Below are positions 8,653-18,664 of a stretch of 43,715 nt of DNA, piece after piece. The position numbers were made by a program, and so were the translations under genes. The stretch is from Deltaproteobacteria bacterium (GTDB lineage Bacteria; Myxococcota; SpSt-1050; JACRCP01). Every line of letters begins with the position of its first letter. Positions within the stretch are counted from its first letter, which is position 1. The notes under the pieces are model-generated. The model made no database searches and was not told the DNA's origin. It was given only the letters and a program-made list of their open reading frames with translations. Where the stretch lies: positions 1 through 43,715 of the forward strand of contig JACRCP010000398.1 of NCBI GenBank assembly GCA_016218965.1. Reading direction: 5' to 3'.

Positions 8653-8747
8653 ACGCGCGCTTCCGGGTTCGGGTCGCGGTCATGGGGAGTCGCAAAACGA
8701 AAGAAACCGATGTTCGATAATTCAAACGCACAAAAGGAGGCAACGCG

Positions 8748-9038
8748 ATGAAGTTCAGGCCGCTGTATGACAAGGTCCTCATAAAAAGGGTCGAGGCCGA
8801 GGAGAAGACCAAGGGCGGGATCATCATCCCCGAGACCGCCAAGGAAAAGCCCGTCGAGGGGAAAGTCATCGCCGTGGGAAACGGCCGGATCCTCGAAAAC
8901 GGGAGCAAGATCCCCCTCGACGTCAAGGTCGGCGACCACGTCCTCTTCGGAAAGTACTCGGGGAACGAAGTCAAGATAGACGGCGAGGAACACGTCGTCC
9001 TCAAGGAAGAAGAGATCTACGCGATAATTGAAAAGTAG
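8748..9038 (+). CDS. groES: Co-chaperonin GroES
   Basis: A 96-residue GroES of normal length. It begins [20 protein letters not shown] and contains the mobile loop (about residues 17-32, [16 protein letters not shown]) that binds GroEL and the roof-loop region near ENGSKIPL. It forms the heptameric lid over GroEL during ATP-driven protein folding in the cytoplasm. AAGGAGG lies about 8 bases before the ATG. groEL follows after 45 bp. Confidence 0.98.
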   Translation: MKFRPLYDKVLIKRVEAEEKTKGGIIIPETAKEKPVEGKVIAVGNGRILENGSKIPLDVKVGDHVLFGKYSGNEVKIDGEEHVVLKEEEIYAIIEK

Positions 9039-10742
<1,704 letters not shown>

Positions 10743-10766
10743 ACAACGCCTGATCTCCGATCGACC

Positions 10767-10807
10767 AAACGGCCCTGCGGAACCCTCCGCGGGGCCGTTT
10801 TTGTTTC
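10767..10807. terminator. Terminator after groEL, possibly bidirectional
   Basis: A 14-bp stem, AAACGGCCCTGCGG (10767-10780) with CCGCGGGGCCGTTT (10787-10800), has one mismatch and ends in a T tract to 10807. The AAA on its left arm gives only a short U run on the other strand, so it may also weakly stop transcription arriving from purD. Confidence 0.85.
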
Positions 10808-10833
10808 TTGACGAAATCCATTTGCGCTCGCGA

Positions 10834-12105
10834 TTACCGGCGCAGGGCGCGTTTGCCTATGTCGTGGCGGTAGTGGCTGCTTTCGAAGCGGATCAGATCG
10901 ACGGCCTGGTACGCGCGCTCGATGGCGTTGGCGAAGTCGAAACCCAGCGCGGTGACGCCGAGGATTCGCCCGCCTGAGGTGACGATGGCGCCCCCCGACG
11001 TGCCGGTCGCGGCATGGAAGACGTACGTATCGGGGAGCCTGACGACCTCGTCGAGGCCGGTTATCGCCATCCCCTTCGGGTACTCGCCGGGATAACCCTT
11101 TGCAGTCATCACGACGCAGACCGACGGCCTCGGGTCCCATTCGAACGCCGTGTCCCGAAGCGTGCCTTCGGCGGCCTGCACGAGCGCCGGCACGATGTCC
11201 GAACGGAGCCTGAACATCAGCGGCTGGGTTTCCGGGTCGCCCAGGCGCGCGTTGAACTCCAGAACGTGCGGCTCGCCGTGCGCGATCATCAGGCCGGCGT
11301 AGAGAAAGCCGCGGAAAGGCTCACCGCGCCGCGCAAGCTCCTTGACGGCGGGACGCATGACCCGCGCCATGACCTTTTCGTGCATCTCGGCATCAAGGAC
11401 AGGCGCCGGCGAATACGCCCCCATCCCCCCCGTGTTGTAGCCCTGATCCCCGTCGTTGACGCGCTTGTGGTCTTGTGACGAGGCAAGCGGGACGATGGTC
11501 TCGCCGTCGGTGAGCGCGATGAACGAGACCTCCTCGCCCTCGAGGTAATCTTCGATAACGACCCGGGCGCCGGCATCCCCGAACTCCTTCTCGCGCATGA
11601 TGGCCGCGACGGCCGCCATGGCCTCTCCGCGGTTGAGGCACGGGAACACGCCCTTTCCGGCCGCAAGCCCGTCGGCCTTCACCACACACGGCCGCCCCAG
11701 CGTCCTGACGTGCCGCTCGGCCTCGGACGCGTCGTCGAACACCCGGGCCTCGGCGGTCGGGATCCCGGCAGCCTGCATCACGTCCTTGCCGAACGCCTTG
11801 CTTCCTTCGATCTTGGCGGCGCCCTTGCGCGGCCCGACGACCCGAAGGCCGGCGTCGTGAAACGCGTCGGCCAGGCCGAGCGTAAGAGGCAACTCGGGGC
11901 CCACGACCGTGAGGTCGACGGCCTTCCCCCGCGCCCACTCGACCAGCGCCCCGACCGCGTCGGGTTTGATGGACACACATTGGGCCACGGCGGCGATCCC
12001 CGCGTTCCCGGGGGCGCAGTGCAGTTCGGTGACAAGCGGGCTCTGGCGGATCTTCCAGCACAGGGCGTGCTCGCGGCCGCCTCCGCCGATGACAAGTACC
12101 TTCAT
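10834..12105 (-). CDS. purD: Phosphoribosylamine-glycine ligase (GARS)
   Basis: A 423-residue enzyme of normal GARS length. It joins glycine to 5-phosphoribosylamine using ATP, the second step of de novo purine synthesis. It opens with the classic MKVLVIGGGGREHALCWKI, and has GPELPLTLGLADAF near residue 74, ATP-grasp segments (VVKADGLAAGKGVF near 140, NTGGMGAYSPAP near 225) and the metal-binding EFNARLGDPETQ near 285. A GGAGGG ribosome site lies just before the ATG. Upstream is a large heptanucleotide array instead of another purine gene, so it appears isolated from a pur operon, although a PurF-like gene sits about 28 kb away in this window. Confidence 0.97.
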   Translation of the reverse strand: MKVLVIGGGGREHALCWKIRQSPLVTELHCAPGNAGIAAVAQCVSIKPDAVGALVEWARGKAVDLTVVGPELPLTLGLADAFHDAGLRVVGPRKGAAKIEGSKAFGKDVMQAAGIPTAEARVFDDASEAERHVRTLGRPCVVKADGLAAGKGVFPCLNRGEAMAAVAAIMREKEFGDAGARVVIEDYLEGEEVSFIALTDGETIVPLASSQDHKRVNDGDQGYNTGGMGAYSPAPVLDAEMHEKVMARVMRPAVKELARRGEPFRGFLYAGLMIAHGEPHVLEFNARLGDPETQPLMFRLRSDIVPALVQAAEGTLRDTAFEWDPRPSVCVVMTAKGYPGEYPKGMAITGLDEVVRLPDTYVFHAATGTSGGAIVTSGGRILGVTALGFDFANAIERAYQAVDLIRFESSHYRHDIGKRALRR

Positions 12106-12124
12106 CAGCCCTCCGGAACAACCT

Positions 12125-12222
12125 ACGACTCACGACTTACGACTCACGACATACGGCTCGCGACTCGCGACTGACGACCAACGACCTGCGGCTCGCGACT
12201 CACGACTCACGACCTACGACAT
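12125..12222. repeat. Heptanucleotide array of exactly 14 units
   Basis: 98 bp resolve into 14 consecutive 7-bp units without phase slip: ACGACTC, ACGACTT, ACGACTC, ACGACAT, ACGGCTC, GCGACTC, GCGACTG, ACGACCA, ACGACCT, GCGGCTC, GCGACTC, ACGACTC, ACGACCT, ACGACAT. It lies just upstream of purD. The same ACGACTC unit recurs in thiL 15 kb away. Confidence 0.95.
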
Positions 12223-12257
12223 ACCACCGGAGAACAGGCTCGCGTCGCCGATCGGTT

Positions 12258-12281
12258 GTCGTTGGTCGTCAGTCGTTGGTC
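12258..12281. repeat. Inverted heptamer array facing the 12125 array
   Basis: Units GTCGTTG, GTCGTCA, GTCGTTG are the reverse complement of units in the neighbouring array. The 18 bases at 12258-12275 are an exact inverted copy of 12168-12185, so the transcript could fold into an 18-bp stem. Confidence 0.85.
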
Positions 12282-12304
12282 AAAAAGCCGCCACCGGCCC
12301 GTCG

Positions 12305-12739
12305 TCAGTCGTTTTCGGGCGCGGGCGCGTCGAGCCCCATCTCGCGCACCTTGGCGACCGCATCGTTCTCGAGCTGGCGGACGCGCTCGCGAGTGAGGTT
12401 CATGAGCTCGCCGATTTCCTCGAGTGTGATCCCCCCGCGCTCGGCAACGTCGAGCGCGCAGGTCTCGTCGATCTCCCAGATCTCCTTGCCCGGGAAGTTG
12501 AACTTGACCGACCCCGTGCCCGGATTGACGTCGAGGTAGAGGTTGTACTTGCACGACACGAAAAGACACGGCCTGGCCGACTCGGCGCAGTCCGCCCGCG
12601 TATGGGGACGCCTGGCCTCGAGCGCCGCGAGGATCTCCTCGGGATTGCTGATGTCCCACCGCATGCGCTTCAGCTCGCGCCTCGACAGCGTCTTGGGCTT
12701 GACGCGCCCGTCACCCCCCGGTGCTCCGGTTCTGGCCAT
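12305..12739 (-). CDS. Sigma-70 region 4-like DNA-binding protein with Cys cluster
   Basis: A 144-residue protein. The C-terminal part (about residues 95-138, ETCALDVAERGGITLEEIGE then LMNLTRERVRQLENDAVAKV) matches the sigma-70 region 4.2 helix-turn-helix that contacts -35 DNA. It lacks sigma regions 1-3, so it cannot be a complete sigma factor. A middle segment has four cysteines (CAESARPCLFVSC about 49-61, then C near 97) that could bind metal or an iron-sulfur cluster. The chosen ATG at 12739 begins MARTGAPGGDGRVKPK; the frame extends further but into hairpin-repeat DNA. It may be a promoter-binding accessory factor; function is inferred only from the fold. Confidence 0.75.
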   Translation of the reverse strand: MARTGAPGGDGRVKPKTLSRRELKRMRWDISNPEEILAALEARRPHTRADCAESARPCLFVSCKYNLYLDVNPGTGSVKFNFPGKEIWEIDETCALDVAERGGITLEEIGELMNLTRERVRQLENDAVAKVREMGLDAPAPEND

Positions 12740-12759
12740 CCACGCCTCCGACTGGCGGT

Positions 12760-12789
12760 AATCTACCAGAGGGGGTTTCAACAATTCAA
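12760..12789 (-). promoter_or_regulatory. Weak candidate promoter for the sigma4-like gene
   Basis: On the minus strand TTGAAT (12784-12789), an 18-bp spacer and TAGATT (12760-12765). It lies about 20 bp before the chosen start and would support that start over a longer frame. Confidence 0.3.
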
Positions 12790-12829
12790 GCGGTATTTGG
12801 ACCGGCGAGCCCGCGTCCCATGCGGGTGC

Positions 12830-12854
12830 CACGGACAACGGAAGGTTGTCCGTG
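12830..12854. repeat. CACGGACAAC hairpin
   Basis: Stem CACGGACAAC (12830-12839), 5-base loop, GTTGTCCGTG (12845-12854). One of four members of this hairpin family in the window. Confidence 0.9.
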
Positions 12855-12884
12855 CCCCCCTGCCGACATGGCACCGAGGTCGCA

Positions 12885-12909
12885 CACGGACAAGCCGGGC
12901 TTGTCCGTG
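12885..12909. repeat. CACGGACAAGC hairpin, inverted copy
   Basis: An 11-bp perfect stem, CACGGACAAGC (12885-12895) with GCTTGTCCGTG (12899-12909), loop CGG. Its flanks GTCGCA and GCACC are the reverse complement of the flanks of the 43.4-kb copy, so this copy lies in the opposite orientation. Confidence 0.9.
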
Positions 12910-12945
12910 GCACCCATCCACCGACCAGACCGGTTCGCTCCGGTC

Positions 12946-15018
12946 TCAAAACGGCACGTCCGCCGGTTCCTCACGCCCGACCGACCAGCGCTCGGTCACC
13001 GTCTGAAAATCGGGGATCTCGGCGACGAAGCGGGACGGGCGCAGGATCTTCATCTCGCGGTCGCGGGCGAACGCGCTCATCGGCTGGCAAAGATACAGCT
13101 CGTCCTTCGCCCGCGTGACGGCCACGTAAAACAGCCTGCGTTCCTCCTCTTCGCCCGCGAGCGTCTTGATGGCGAGCGCCGAGGGAAACCGCCCGTCGCA
13201 AAGCCAGATTACGAAAACGGCGCGCCATTCAAGTCCCTTGGCCTGGTGCACCGACGAAAGCGTCAGGAACTCGCGTTCGCCCTCCTCCCGCGGGCGGACC
13301 TGCTCGGCCTCGATGTTGGTAAGGAGCGCTATCTCGCGGAGGAAGTCATCGAGCGTCGCGTACCGCGCGGCAAACGCCGCAAGCTGTTCGATGTCGTCGC
13401 GCCGCGCAGGCGCGTCCGGATACCTCGACTCGAGCACTTCGCGGTAGTGGGCCTTGAGGAAAAGGCCGAGCGCCTCGGAAGGATTGTCCCGAATTCCGGG
13501 TTCAAGCGCGCCGCGCAGGATCGCCTGGAACTTTCGAAAACCCGCGTGCGCGCGGCCCTTGACCGCCGCGGGCTGGAACGCCTTGTTCGCCGCGAAGTCA
13601 GGCATCTCGGCCGCCCGTACCCGAATCGCCGCGGCGGCCGCCTCGGCCGTGGCGTTCCCGATGCCCGGAAACAGTTTAAGGAGCCGCCGCGCCGCGAGCT
13701 CGTCGCTGGGGTTCCCCATGAAACGGAGCAGCGACAACGCATCCTTGATGTGCGCCTGCTCGAAGAAACGCACCCCCGAGCGGACGACAAACGGGATCCC
13801 GCGGCGCGCGAGCGCCATCTGGACCTCCAGCGAATGGCTGTGTGCGCGGTACAGCACGGCGATCCCGGACAGGCCGACACCTTCTTCGACAAGCTCCGCC
13901 GCCCGCTGGGCGACGAATGCCGCCTGCTCATCGCCGTCCCGGAACGTCGCGTACGCCGGCAGAGGCCCGTCTCCGCGCTCGGCCGACAGAACCTTGTTGA
14001 ACTGGCCCTGGTTCCGGGCGAGCACGCGGTTGGCAAGTGAGAGCACCTGCGGCGTCGAGCGGTAGTTGCGCGTGAGCGTCAAGACGTTGCACCCCGGGTA
14101 ACGCTTGGGAAACTCGATCATGTTGGCGACCGTCGCGCCCCGAAAAGAGTAGATCGACTGCGCGTCGTCCCCCACAACCATGAGTCCCCTGCCCGCGCGG
14201 ACGTCGGTTCCGGCCCCGCCCGGCGCCCCGGGGCCGCCCGAGAGGAGGGCCACGATGTCGCCCTGGATGCGCGTCGTGTCCTGGTACTCGTCTACAAGAA
14301 CGTGCTGGAACCGCGCCGTCAGCGCGACGCGGACCTCCGGGTTCCGCTCGAGCAGGTCGCGGCAGCGCCGCAGCAGCCCGTCGAAGTCCATCACGTTGAG
14401 TTCAACCTTTCGTTCCTCGAATGCGTCGCGCACGCGGCCGATCCACGACACGAAAGGAAAGAGGTAGGGGAATTGATCGAGGACGACGTCCTCGGGCGTC
14501 CTGCACGTGTTGACCGCAAGGCCGAATACCGTGAGCAGAAGGTCGGGTTTGGGGAGAGGCGCACCCGTCCCCGCACCGTCCTTGAACGCCGTCCCCGCCG
14601 TTACGGACCCCACGAGCTCGGCCGCGTCGCCGTCGTCGAGTATCCCGAAGCTGGACCTGAAGCCCGCCAGTTCGGCGTATCTCCGGAGGATCACGTTCGC
14701 GATGTGGTGGAATGTCCCCCCGAGCACGCGCGAGGCCGCGCCGCCCGTGAGCACGCCGACCCTCGTAAGCATCTCGCGCGCGGCCTTGTTGGTGAACGTG
14801 CAGAGCACAATCGATTCGGGGGCGACCCCCGACTCGACGAGCCACGCGACACGGTACGTGACCGTGCGGGTCTTGCCGGTCCCTGCGCCGGCGATGCACA
14901 GCACCGGCCCGCACCCCGCCGTCACGACCCCGAGTTGTTCCGGATTAAGCTCCCGCTCGAAGTCGACGCGGCGCAGCGCGCCGCCGTCTTCAAGAACGTA
15001 CCTGCGCCCGGGGGGCAT
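12946..15018 (-). CDS. UvrD/Rep-type superfamily 1 DNA helicase
   Basis: A 690-residue ATP-dependent 3'-5' helicase. Motifs in order: Walker A GAGTGKT (about 42-48), motif Ia LCTFTNKAAREM, motif II VLVDEYQDT (about 235), motif III GDDAQSIYSFRGA (about 282), motif V LSSVHQAKGLEWRAVF (about 605) and motif VI FYVAVTRAKDELYL (about 645). Slightly shorter than UvrD/PcrA (about 720), lacking the long basic C-terminal tail. Likely acts in excision or replication repair. Its ribosome site sits in a short heptamer-like gap (15019-15046) after the outer-membrane protein gene, so it is probably the last gene of the TPR-pilT-recX operon. Confidence 0.93.
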   Translation of the reverse strand: MPPGRRYVLEDGGALRRVDFERELNPEQLGVVTAGCGPVLCIAGAGTGKTRTVTYRVAWLVESGVAPESIVLCTFTNKAAREMLTRVGVLTGGAASRVLGGTFHHIANVILRRYAELAGFRSSFGILDDGDAAELVGSVTAGTAFKDGAGTGAPLPKPDLLLTVFGLAVNTCRTPEDVVLDQFPYLFPFVSWIGRVRDAFEERKVELNVMDFDGLLRRCRDLLERNPEVRVALTARFQHVLVDEYQDTTRIQGDIVALLSGGPGAPGGAGTDVRAGRGLMVVGDDAQSIYSFRGATVANMIEFPKRYPGCNVLTLTRNYRSTPQVLSLANRVLARNQGQFNKVLSAERGDGPLPAYATFRDGDEQAAFVAQRAAELVEEGVGLSGIAVLYRAHSHSLEVQMALARRGIPFVVRSGVRFFEQAHIKDALSLLRFMGNPSDELAARRLLKLFPGIGNATAEAAAAAIRVRAAEMPDFAANKAFQPAAVKGRAHAGFRKFQAILRGALEPGIRDNPSEALGLFLKAHYREVLESRYPDAPARRDDIEQLAAFAARYATLDDFLREIALLTNIEAEQVRPREEGEREFLTLSSVHQAKGLEWRAVFVIWLCDGRFPSALAIKTLAGEEEERRLFYVAVTRAKDELYLCQPMSAFARDREMKILRPSRFVAEIPDFQTVTERWSVGREEPADVPF

Positions 15019-15022
15019 GGTC

Positions 15023-15043
15023 TTCCGCCTCCCGCCTCACGCC
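15023..15043. repeat. Short heptanucleotide array in an intergenic gap
   Basis: Three units TTCCGCC, TCCCGCC, TCACGCC fill most of the 28-bp gap. Read on the minus strand they give GGCGTGA, GGCGGGA, GGCGGAA, the same unit family as the array at 31491. The GGGAGG inside it serves as the helicase ribosome site. Confidence 0.6.
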
Positions 15044-15046
15044 TTC

Positions 15047-16990
15047 TCAGAACTCGTACGACACGTCCAGACCGACCTGGAACGCCGGGACCAGCTCGTA
15101 GAGACCGGTCCAGTCGTCGAGCTCCCACGCCTCCTGGAGCGTGGCGTAGATCCCGATCAGGTTGAACGGGCGGAACCTGAACGTGGCGAGGAAGATCGAG
15201 TTCGACCCGCCGAAGTCAACTATGTCGGCCATGCTCTGGAAACCGACCTTGTGGTAGGTTCCGTGCAGCGACACGAAGTACGGGAGCGGGAGGTCAACGT
15301 GAAGCTGGAAGTTCCCGTTCCCCGTCGCCAGGGCGTTCTGATCGCCGTCCTTCGCAAGCGTCGGAAGATTGCCGGACGTCGCGTCGTTTATCGAGAACCC
15401 GATCCCGAACCACTTCGAGAGCTCGTAGTTGACCTCGAGATAGTAGCCCAACCGCGTGTCACCCGTCGAGCGCGCCTCGAGCTCCTCCCGCTTGGTCGGG
15501 TAGTACCCGCGCGCGTAGTTCAAATCGCTGCGGTCCGGGATGACGTACTGGAACCTCTGGACCTCGTAAAACGAATCAAAGTACGTCGGCTCGTAGTTCG
15601 GGTCAAAGACGCGGAAATCGGTGCGAATGTTGAAGAACGACCTGTACTTTTCGCCCAGGTTGAAACGCCACTGGACGCCGGTCGTGAGGCCCTTCCCGCC
15701 GAAGTTCAAGAAAGAGATGTCGGCGTACGGCTTGATGTCCACGTGCTTGGTCTTGACCACTTTGATGTGGGCGTCGATGCCGTAGGCATAGATCATCTCG
15801 GTTTCGGTCTCGAGAACGTTGCTGTCGCCCACGACCGGTTTGCCGTAGGGGAAGCGGAGGTAGTAGTTGCTTCCGTCGTTGATGCCCGTCGTGAACTCCG
15901 GGAAATTGGCCTTGTCGCGCTTGACGGTCACGGGAGCGTCCGTGTCGGTGATGAAGGTGACCCCCAGTGACAGGCTGTTGAGCACGTCGCTCGACTTGAA
16001 CCAGGCGAACGGCCGGACGAACGGCATGACGCCGATGACCGGCGCGCCCATCAGATTGGACACGGTCGACTCGAACCCGGCGTAGTCGTGGTTGTAGTCG
16101 AACTGGAGGCCGAGCTTCTTCTGGTCCATCATCACGTTCGGAATGTAGCGGCGCATCAGGAACCCGTGTCCGAGCGTCGAGGCGAAAACCGTGGTCGCGG
16201 TCACGTAGAGAGGGTCGAACTTCCGTCCGTACTGGACGAAACGGATGATCTTGGCAAAATCCGTCGGCTCGTCCCAATCCCGGCTGCGAAGGGACCACGT
16301 CGGGTTGTCTTCGGGCGGGTTCTTGGGGCTGAAGAGCTCGAGATTGAGCGGCGCGTTGACCCCAAGCGCAAACTTCTTCCAGAGCAGGTCGACGCGCGGG
16401 TTGATGTGCAGATAATGTGCGTCGTACGGAACCTCGGGGAGCTTGAGGTAGCCGACCGAGACGCCGATGTGGCTTTTCTGCCCGATGATTGACGACCCGC
16501 CGAACTGGTCGCGGCCCTCGTATATCGTGCCCTTCCGATCGACTTCCTCTTCCTTCTTTCCGGCCTTGGCGTCTTTTTTCTCTTCCTTCTTCTCATCGGT
16601 CTTCCCGGCCGCCGGCGGAGGCGGAGGCGGCGGCATCGGCTGCGCCTGCTCGGGCGGATACGGGGCTGGAGGCGGATACGCCGCCGGCGGTGGTGCAGGC
16701 GGCGGAGGCGGATATGCCTCCGGCGGGGCCACTCCGGGGGGCGGAACGGCGGCGGGCGGAGGCCCGGCCGGCGGGGGCTCCGGCGGATAGAGGGGCGGCT
16801 GCGCGGCCGGGACCGGCGCAGGCACGGGCGGCGGAGGGACGGGCGCAGGCGCGGGCGAAGGCTGTGCCGCGGGCACGGCCTCGGGCGGCTGCGCCCAGGC
16901 GGGTGCCTGCGCGGCCGCGACGGAAGGCGAAAGCCACACAACCGCGGCGGCCGTCGCGAAGATGAACAGGGTTCGGATGTCACGCCTCAT
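15047..16990 (-). CDS. Outer-membrane protein with Pro-rich N-terminal linker
   Basis: A 647-residue exported protein. A signal peptide (residues 1-27, ending SVAAAQ) is followed by about 100 residues of almost only Pro, Ala, Tyr and Gln, then a Lys/Glu-rich stretch (about 130-155), then about 490 residues with the alternating pattern of a beta-barrel, ending in the terminal aromatic SYEF favoured by the barrel-assembly machinery. The Pro-rich part could span the periplasm or peptidoglycan. Its ATG overlaps the recX stop by 11 bp. I cannot name a family; its place in a pilT operon is suggestive but proves no role in pili. Confidence 0.8.
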   Translation of the reverse strand: MRRDIRTLFIFATAAAVVWLSPSVAAAQAPAWAQPPEAVPAAQPSPAPAPVPPPPVPAPVPAAQPPLYPPEPPPAGPPPAAVPPPGVAPPEAYPPPPPAPPPAAYPPPAPYPPEQAQPMPPPPPPPAAGKTDEKKEEKKDAKAGKKEEEVDRKGTIYEGRDQFGGSSIIGQKSHIGVSVGYLKLPEVPYDAHYLHINPRVDLLWKKFALGVNAPLNLELFSPKNPPEDNPTWSLRSRDWDEPTDFAKIIRFVQYGRKFDPLYVTATTVFASTLGHGFLMRRYIPNVMMDQKKLGLQFDYNHDYAGFESTVSNLMGAPVIGVMPFVRPFAWFKSSDVLNSLSLGVTFITDTDAPVTVKRDKANFPEFTTGINDGSNYYLRFPYGKPVVGDSNVLETETEMIYAYGIDAHIKVVKTKHVDIKPYADISFLNFGGKGLTTGVQWRFNLGEKYRSFFNIRTDFRVFDPNYEPTYFDSFYEVQRFQYVIPDRSDLNYARGYYPTKREELEARSTGDTRLGYYLEVNYELSKWFGIGFSINDATSGNLPTLAKDGDQNALATGNGNFQLHVDLPLPYFVSLHGTYHKVGFQSMADIVDFGGSNSIFLATFRFRPFNLIGIYATLQEAWELDDWTGLYELVPAFQVGLDVSYEF

Positions 16991-17492
16991 GGTCGCTCCT
17001 AGCTTTCAGGACCTCGCGTATTGTATCCCAATCGAAGCCCGAGCGGTAGAGGAAGTCCGATGCGCGCTTTCGCTCGCGCGGTCCCTCCCCCGAAAAATCC
17101 GCCCTCCCAAACCTCCGCCTAAGCGCCGCCCGCGCCGACGCGCGCATGTCGACCCCTTCGAACGCCCCGGCCACGGCCCGCGACGCGGTCTCCCGATCGA
17201 TGCCGCGGGCGCGAAGCTTCACGGCAACACGGCCCGGTCCCCAGTTCCTGCGCGACGCCCCGGCGCACGCGATCTCGCCGGCGACGGCCTCGTCGTCGAC
17301 GTACCGGAGATCCCTGAGCCACGCGACGGCCTCGGCGATTTCCGGTTCGCCGTAGCCCGCCCTGCCGAGCCGGCGTTCGATCTCGGCCGCCGTGCATCGC
17401 CGCCGCGCCAAGATATCGAGGGCCGCGGTGCGCACGGGAACCCGCGCCGCTTCGCCGTCCTCGTGCCCTCCCGCTTCGCGCCGGCGCCGCAT
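16980..17492 (-). CDS. recX: RecX-family regulatory protein
   Basis: A 170-residue protein with the three-helix repeats of RecX: ALDILARRRCTAAEIERRLG, then AVAWLRDLRYVDDEAVAGEI, then WGPGRVAVKLRARGIDRETA, and a diverged C-terminal repeat. RecX binds the RecA filament and limits its activity. recX usually neighbours recA, but here it directly follows pilT (pilT stop and recX ATG touch with no gap) and no recA is seen in the window. The separation from recA makes regulation with the SOS response uncertain. Confidence 0.82.
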   Translation of the reverse strand: MRRRREAGGHEDGEAARVPVRTAALDILARRRCTAAEIERRLGRAGYGEPEIAEAVAWLRDLRYVDDEAVAGEIACAGASRRNWGPGRVAVKLRARGIDRETASRAVAGAFEGVDMRASARAALRRRFGRADFSGEGPRERKRASDFLYRSGFDWDTIREVLKARSDHEA

Positions 17493-18653
17493 TCAGAACC
17501 GCTCGGGCTTGGCCGGGCCCTTCTTGACCTGTTCGGGCGGCCCCACCGAGCTTTCGAACGCCTCCCACTTCGTGTCGCCCGTCGAGCTGATCCCGCTCAC
17601 CCGCAGCGCAAAGTCGTCCTTGTTGGACGCCTGCCTCAAGGCCTCTTCGTAGCTGATGAACCCGCCCTTGTACAGGAACATGAGCGACTGGTCGAATGTC
17701 TGCATGCCCCACGCGAGGTACGACTTCGCGATGACGTCCGGTATCTCCTTCGTCCTGTCCTTGTCCTCGATGAGCTCGCGCACGAGGGCGTTGTTTATCA
17801 TCACCTCGACCGCCGGGACCCGCCCCCGGCCGTCTGACCGCGGGACAAGGCGTTGGGAGACGACCGCCTTGAGCGTCGACCCGAGCTGCAGCCTGATCTG
17901 CTTCTGCTGGTGCGGCGGGAAGACGCCGACGATGCGGTTGACCGACTCCGACGCGTCGGTCGTGTGGAGGGTGGAGAGGACGAGGTGGCCGGTCTCGGCC
18001 GCGGTGAGCGCGGTCTCGATGGTTTCGAGGTCACGCATTTCGCCGACCATGATCACGTCGGGGTCCTGGCGGAGGACCGACCTCATTGCGTTCCCGAACG
18101 ACACGGTGTCCACACCGACCTCGCGCTGGTTGATGATTGACCGCTTGTCCCGAATCAGGAACTCGATCGGGTCCTCCACGGTCATGATGTGGCAGGTCTT
18201 GTTCGAGTTGATGTAGTCTACCATCGCCGCAAGCGTCGTGGACTTGCCCGAACCGGTGGTTCCCGTCACGAGGATGAGCCCGCGTTCCTCCAAGGCCAAC
18301 TTCTCGAGGACCTTCGGGAGGTTTAGCTGTTCGAACGCCAGGATCTTGAACGGGATGACGCGAAGAACCATCCCGATCGTCCCGCGCTGCTGGAAAATAT
18401 TGACACGAAAGCGGCCCAGGCCCGGCACGCCGTAGGCAAGGTCAGTCTCGTTGACCTCCTTGAACCGCTCGCGCTGGGCGTTGGTCATGATCGAAAAGCC
18501 CATGCGCCCGATCTCCTCCGGCGGCAGCCGCTGGGCGTCCTTGAGCGGCACCAGCGCGCCGTCCACGCGAAAGATGGGCGGCATCCCGGCCTTGAGGTGG
18601 ATGTCCGAGGCCCCGCCCTGCATCGCGATCTTCAGAATCTCGTTTAACTCCAT
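17493..18653 (-). CDS. pilT: PilT-type twitching motility/secretion ATPase
   Basis: A 386-residue hexameric ATPase of the PilT/GspE family, which powers retraction of type IV pili from the cytoplasmic face. Motifs: Walker A GTTGSGKST (about 130), Asp box TVEDPIEF (about 158), Walker B VGEMRDLET (about 200), His box HLVLSTLHTTDAS (about 222) and an AIRNLIRE-like retraction motif (INNALVRELIED, about 290). The start is the ATG at 18653, giving the standard N-terminus MELNEILKIAMQGGASDIHL; the frame is open further upstream but runs through the TPR gene in another phase. A C-terminal tail of about 50 residues is longer than in many PilT proteins. No pilin, pilB or pilC is present nearby. Confidence 0.93.
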   Translation of the reverse strand: MELNEILKIAMQGGASDIHLKAGMPPIFRVDGALVPLKDAQRLPPEEIGRMGFSIMTNAQRERFKEVNETDLAYGVPGLGRFRVNIFQQRGTIGMVLRVIPFKILAFEQLNLPKVLEKLALEERGLILVTGTTGSGKSTTLAAMVDYINSNKTCHIMTVEDPIEFLIRDKRSIINQREVGVDTVSFGNAMRSVLRQDPDVIMVGEMRDLETIETALTAAETGHLVLSTLHTTDASESVNRIVGVFPPHQQKQIRLQLGSTLKAVVSQRLVPRSDGRGRVPAVEVMINNALVRELIEDKDRTKEIPDVIAKSYLAWGMQTFDQSLMFLYKGGFISYEEALRQASNKDDFALRVSGISSTGDTKWEAFESSVGPPEQVKKGPAKPERF

Positions 18654-18664
18654 GCGCGCCGTTT

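Noticed and set aside
8600..8747. Possible CIRCE/HrcA site before groES
   Set aside because: No TTAGCACTC/GAGTGCTAA inverted repeat can be found.
12125..12222. CRISPR array
   Set aside because: Units are 7 bp and contiguous; no spacers or cas genes.
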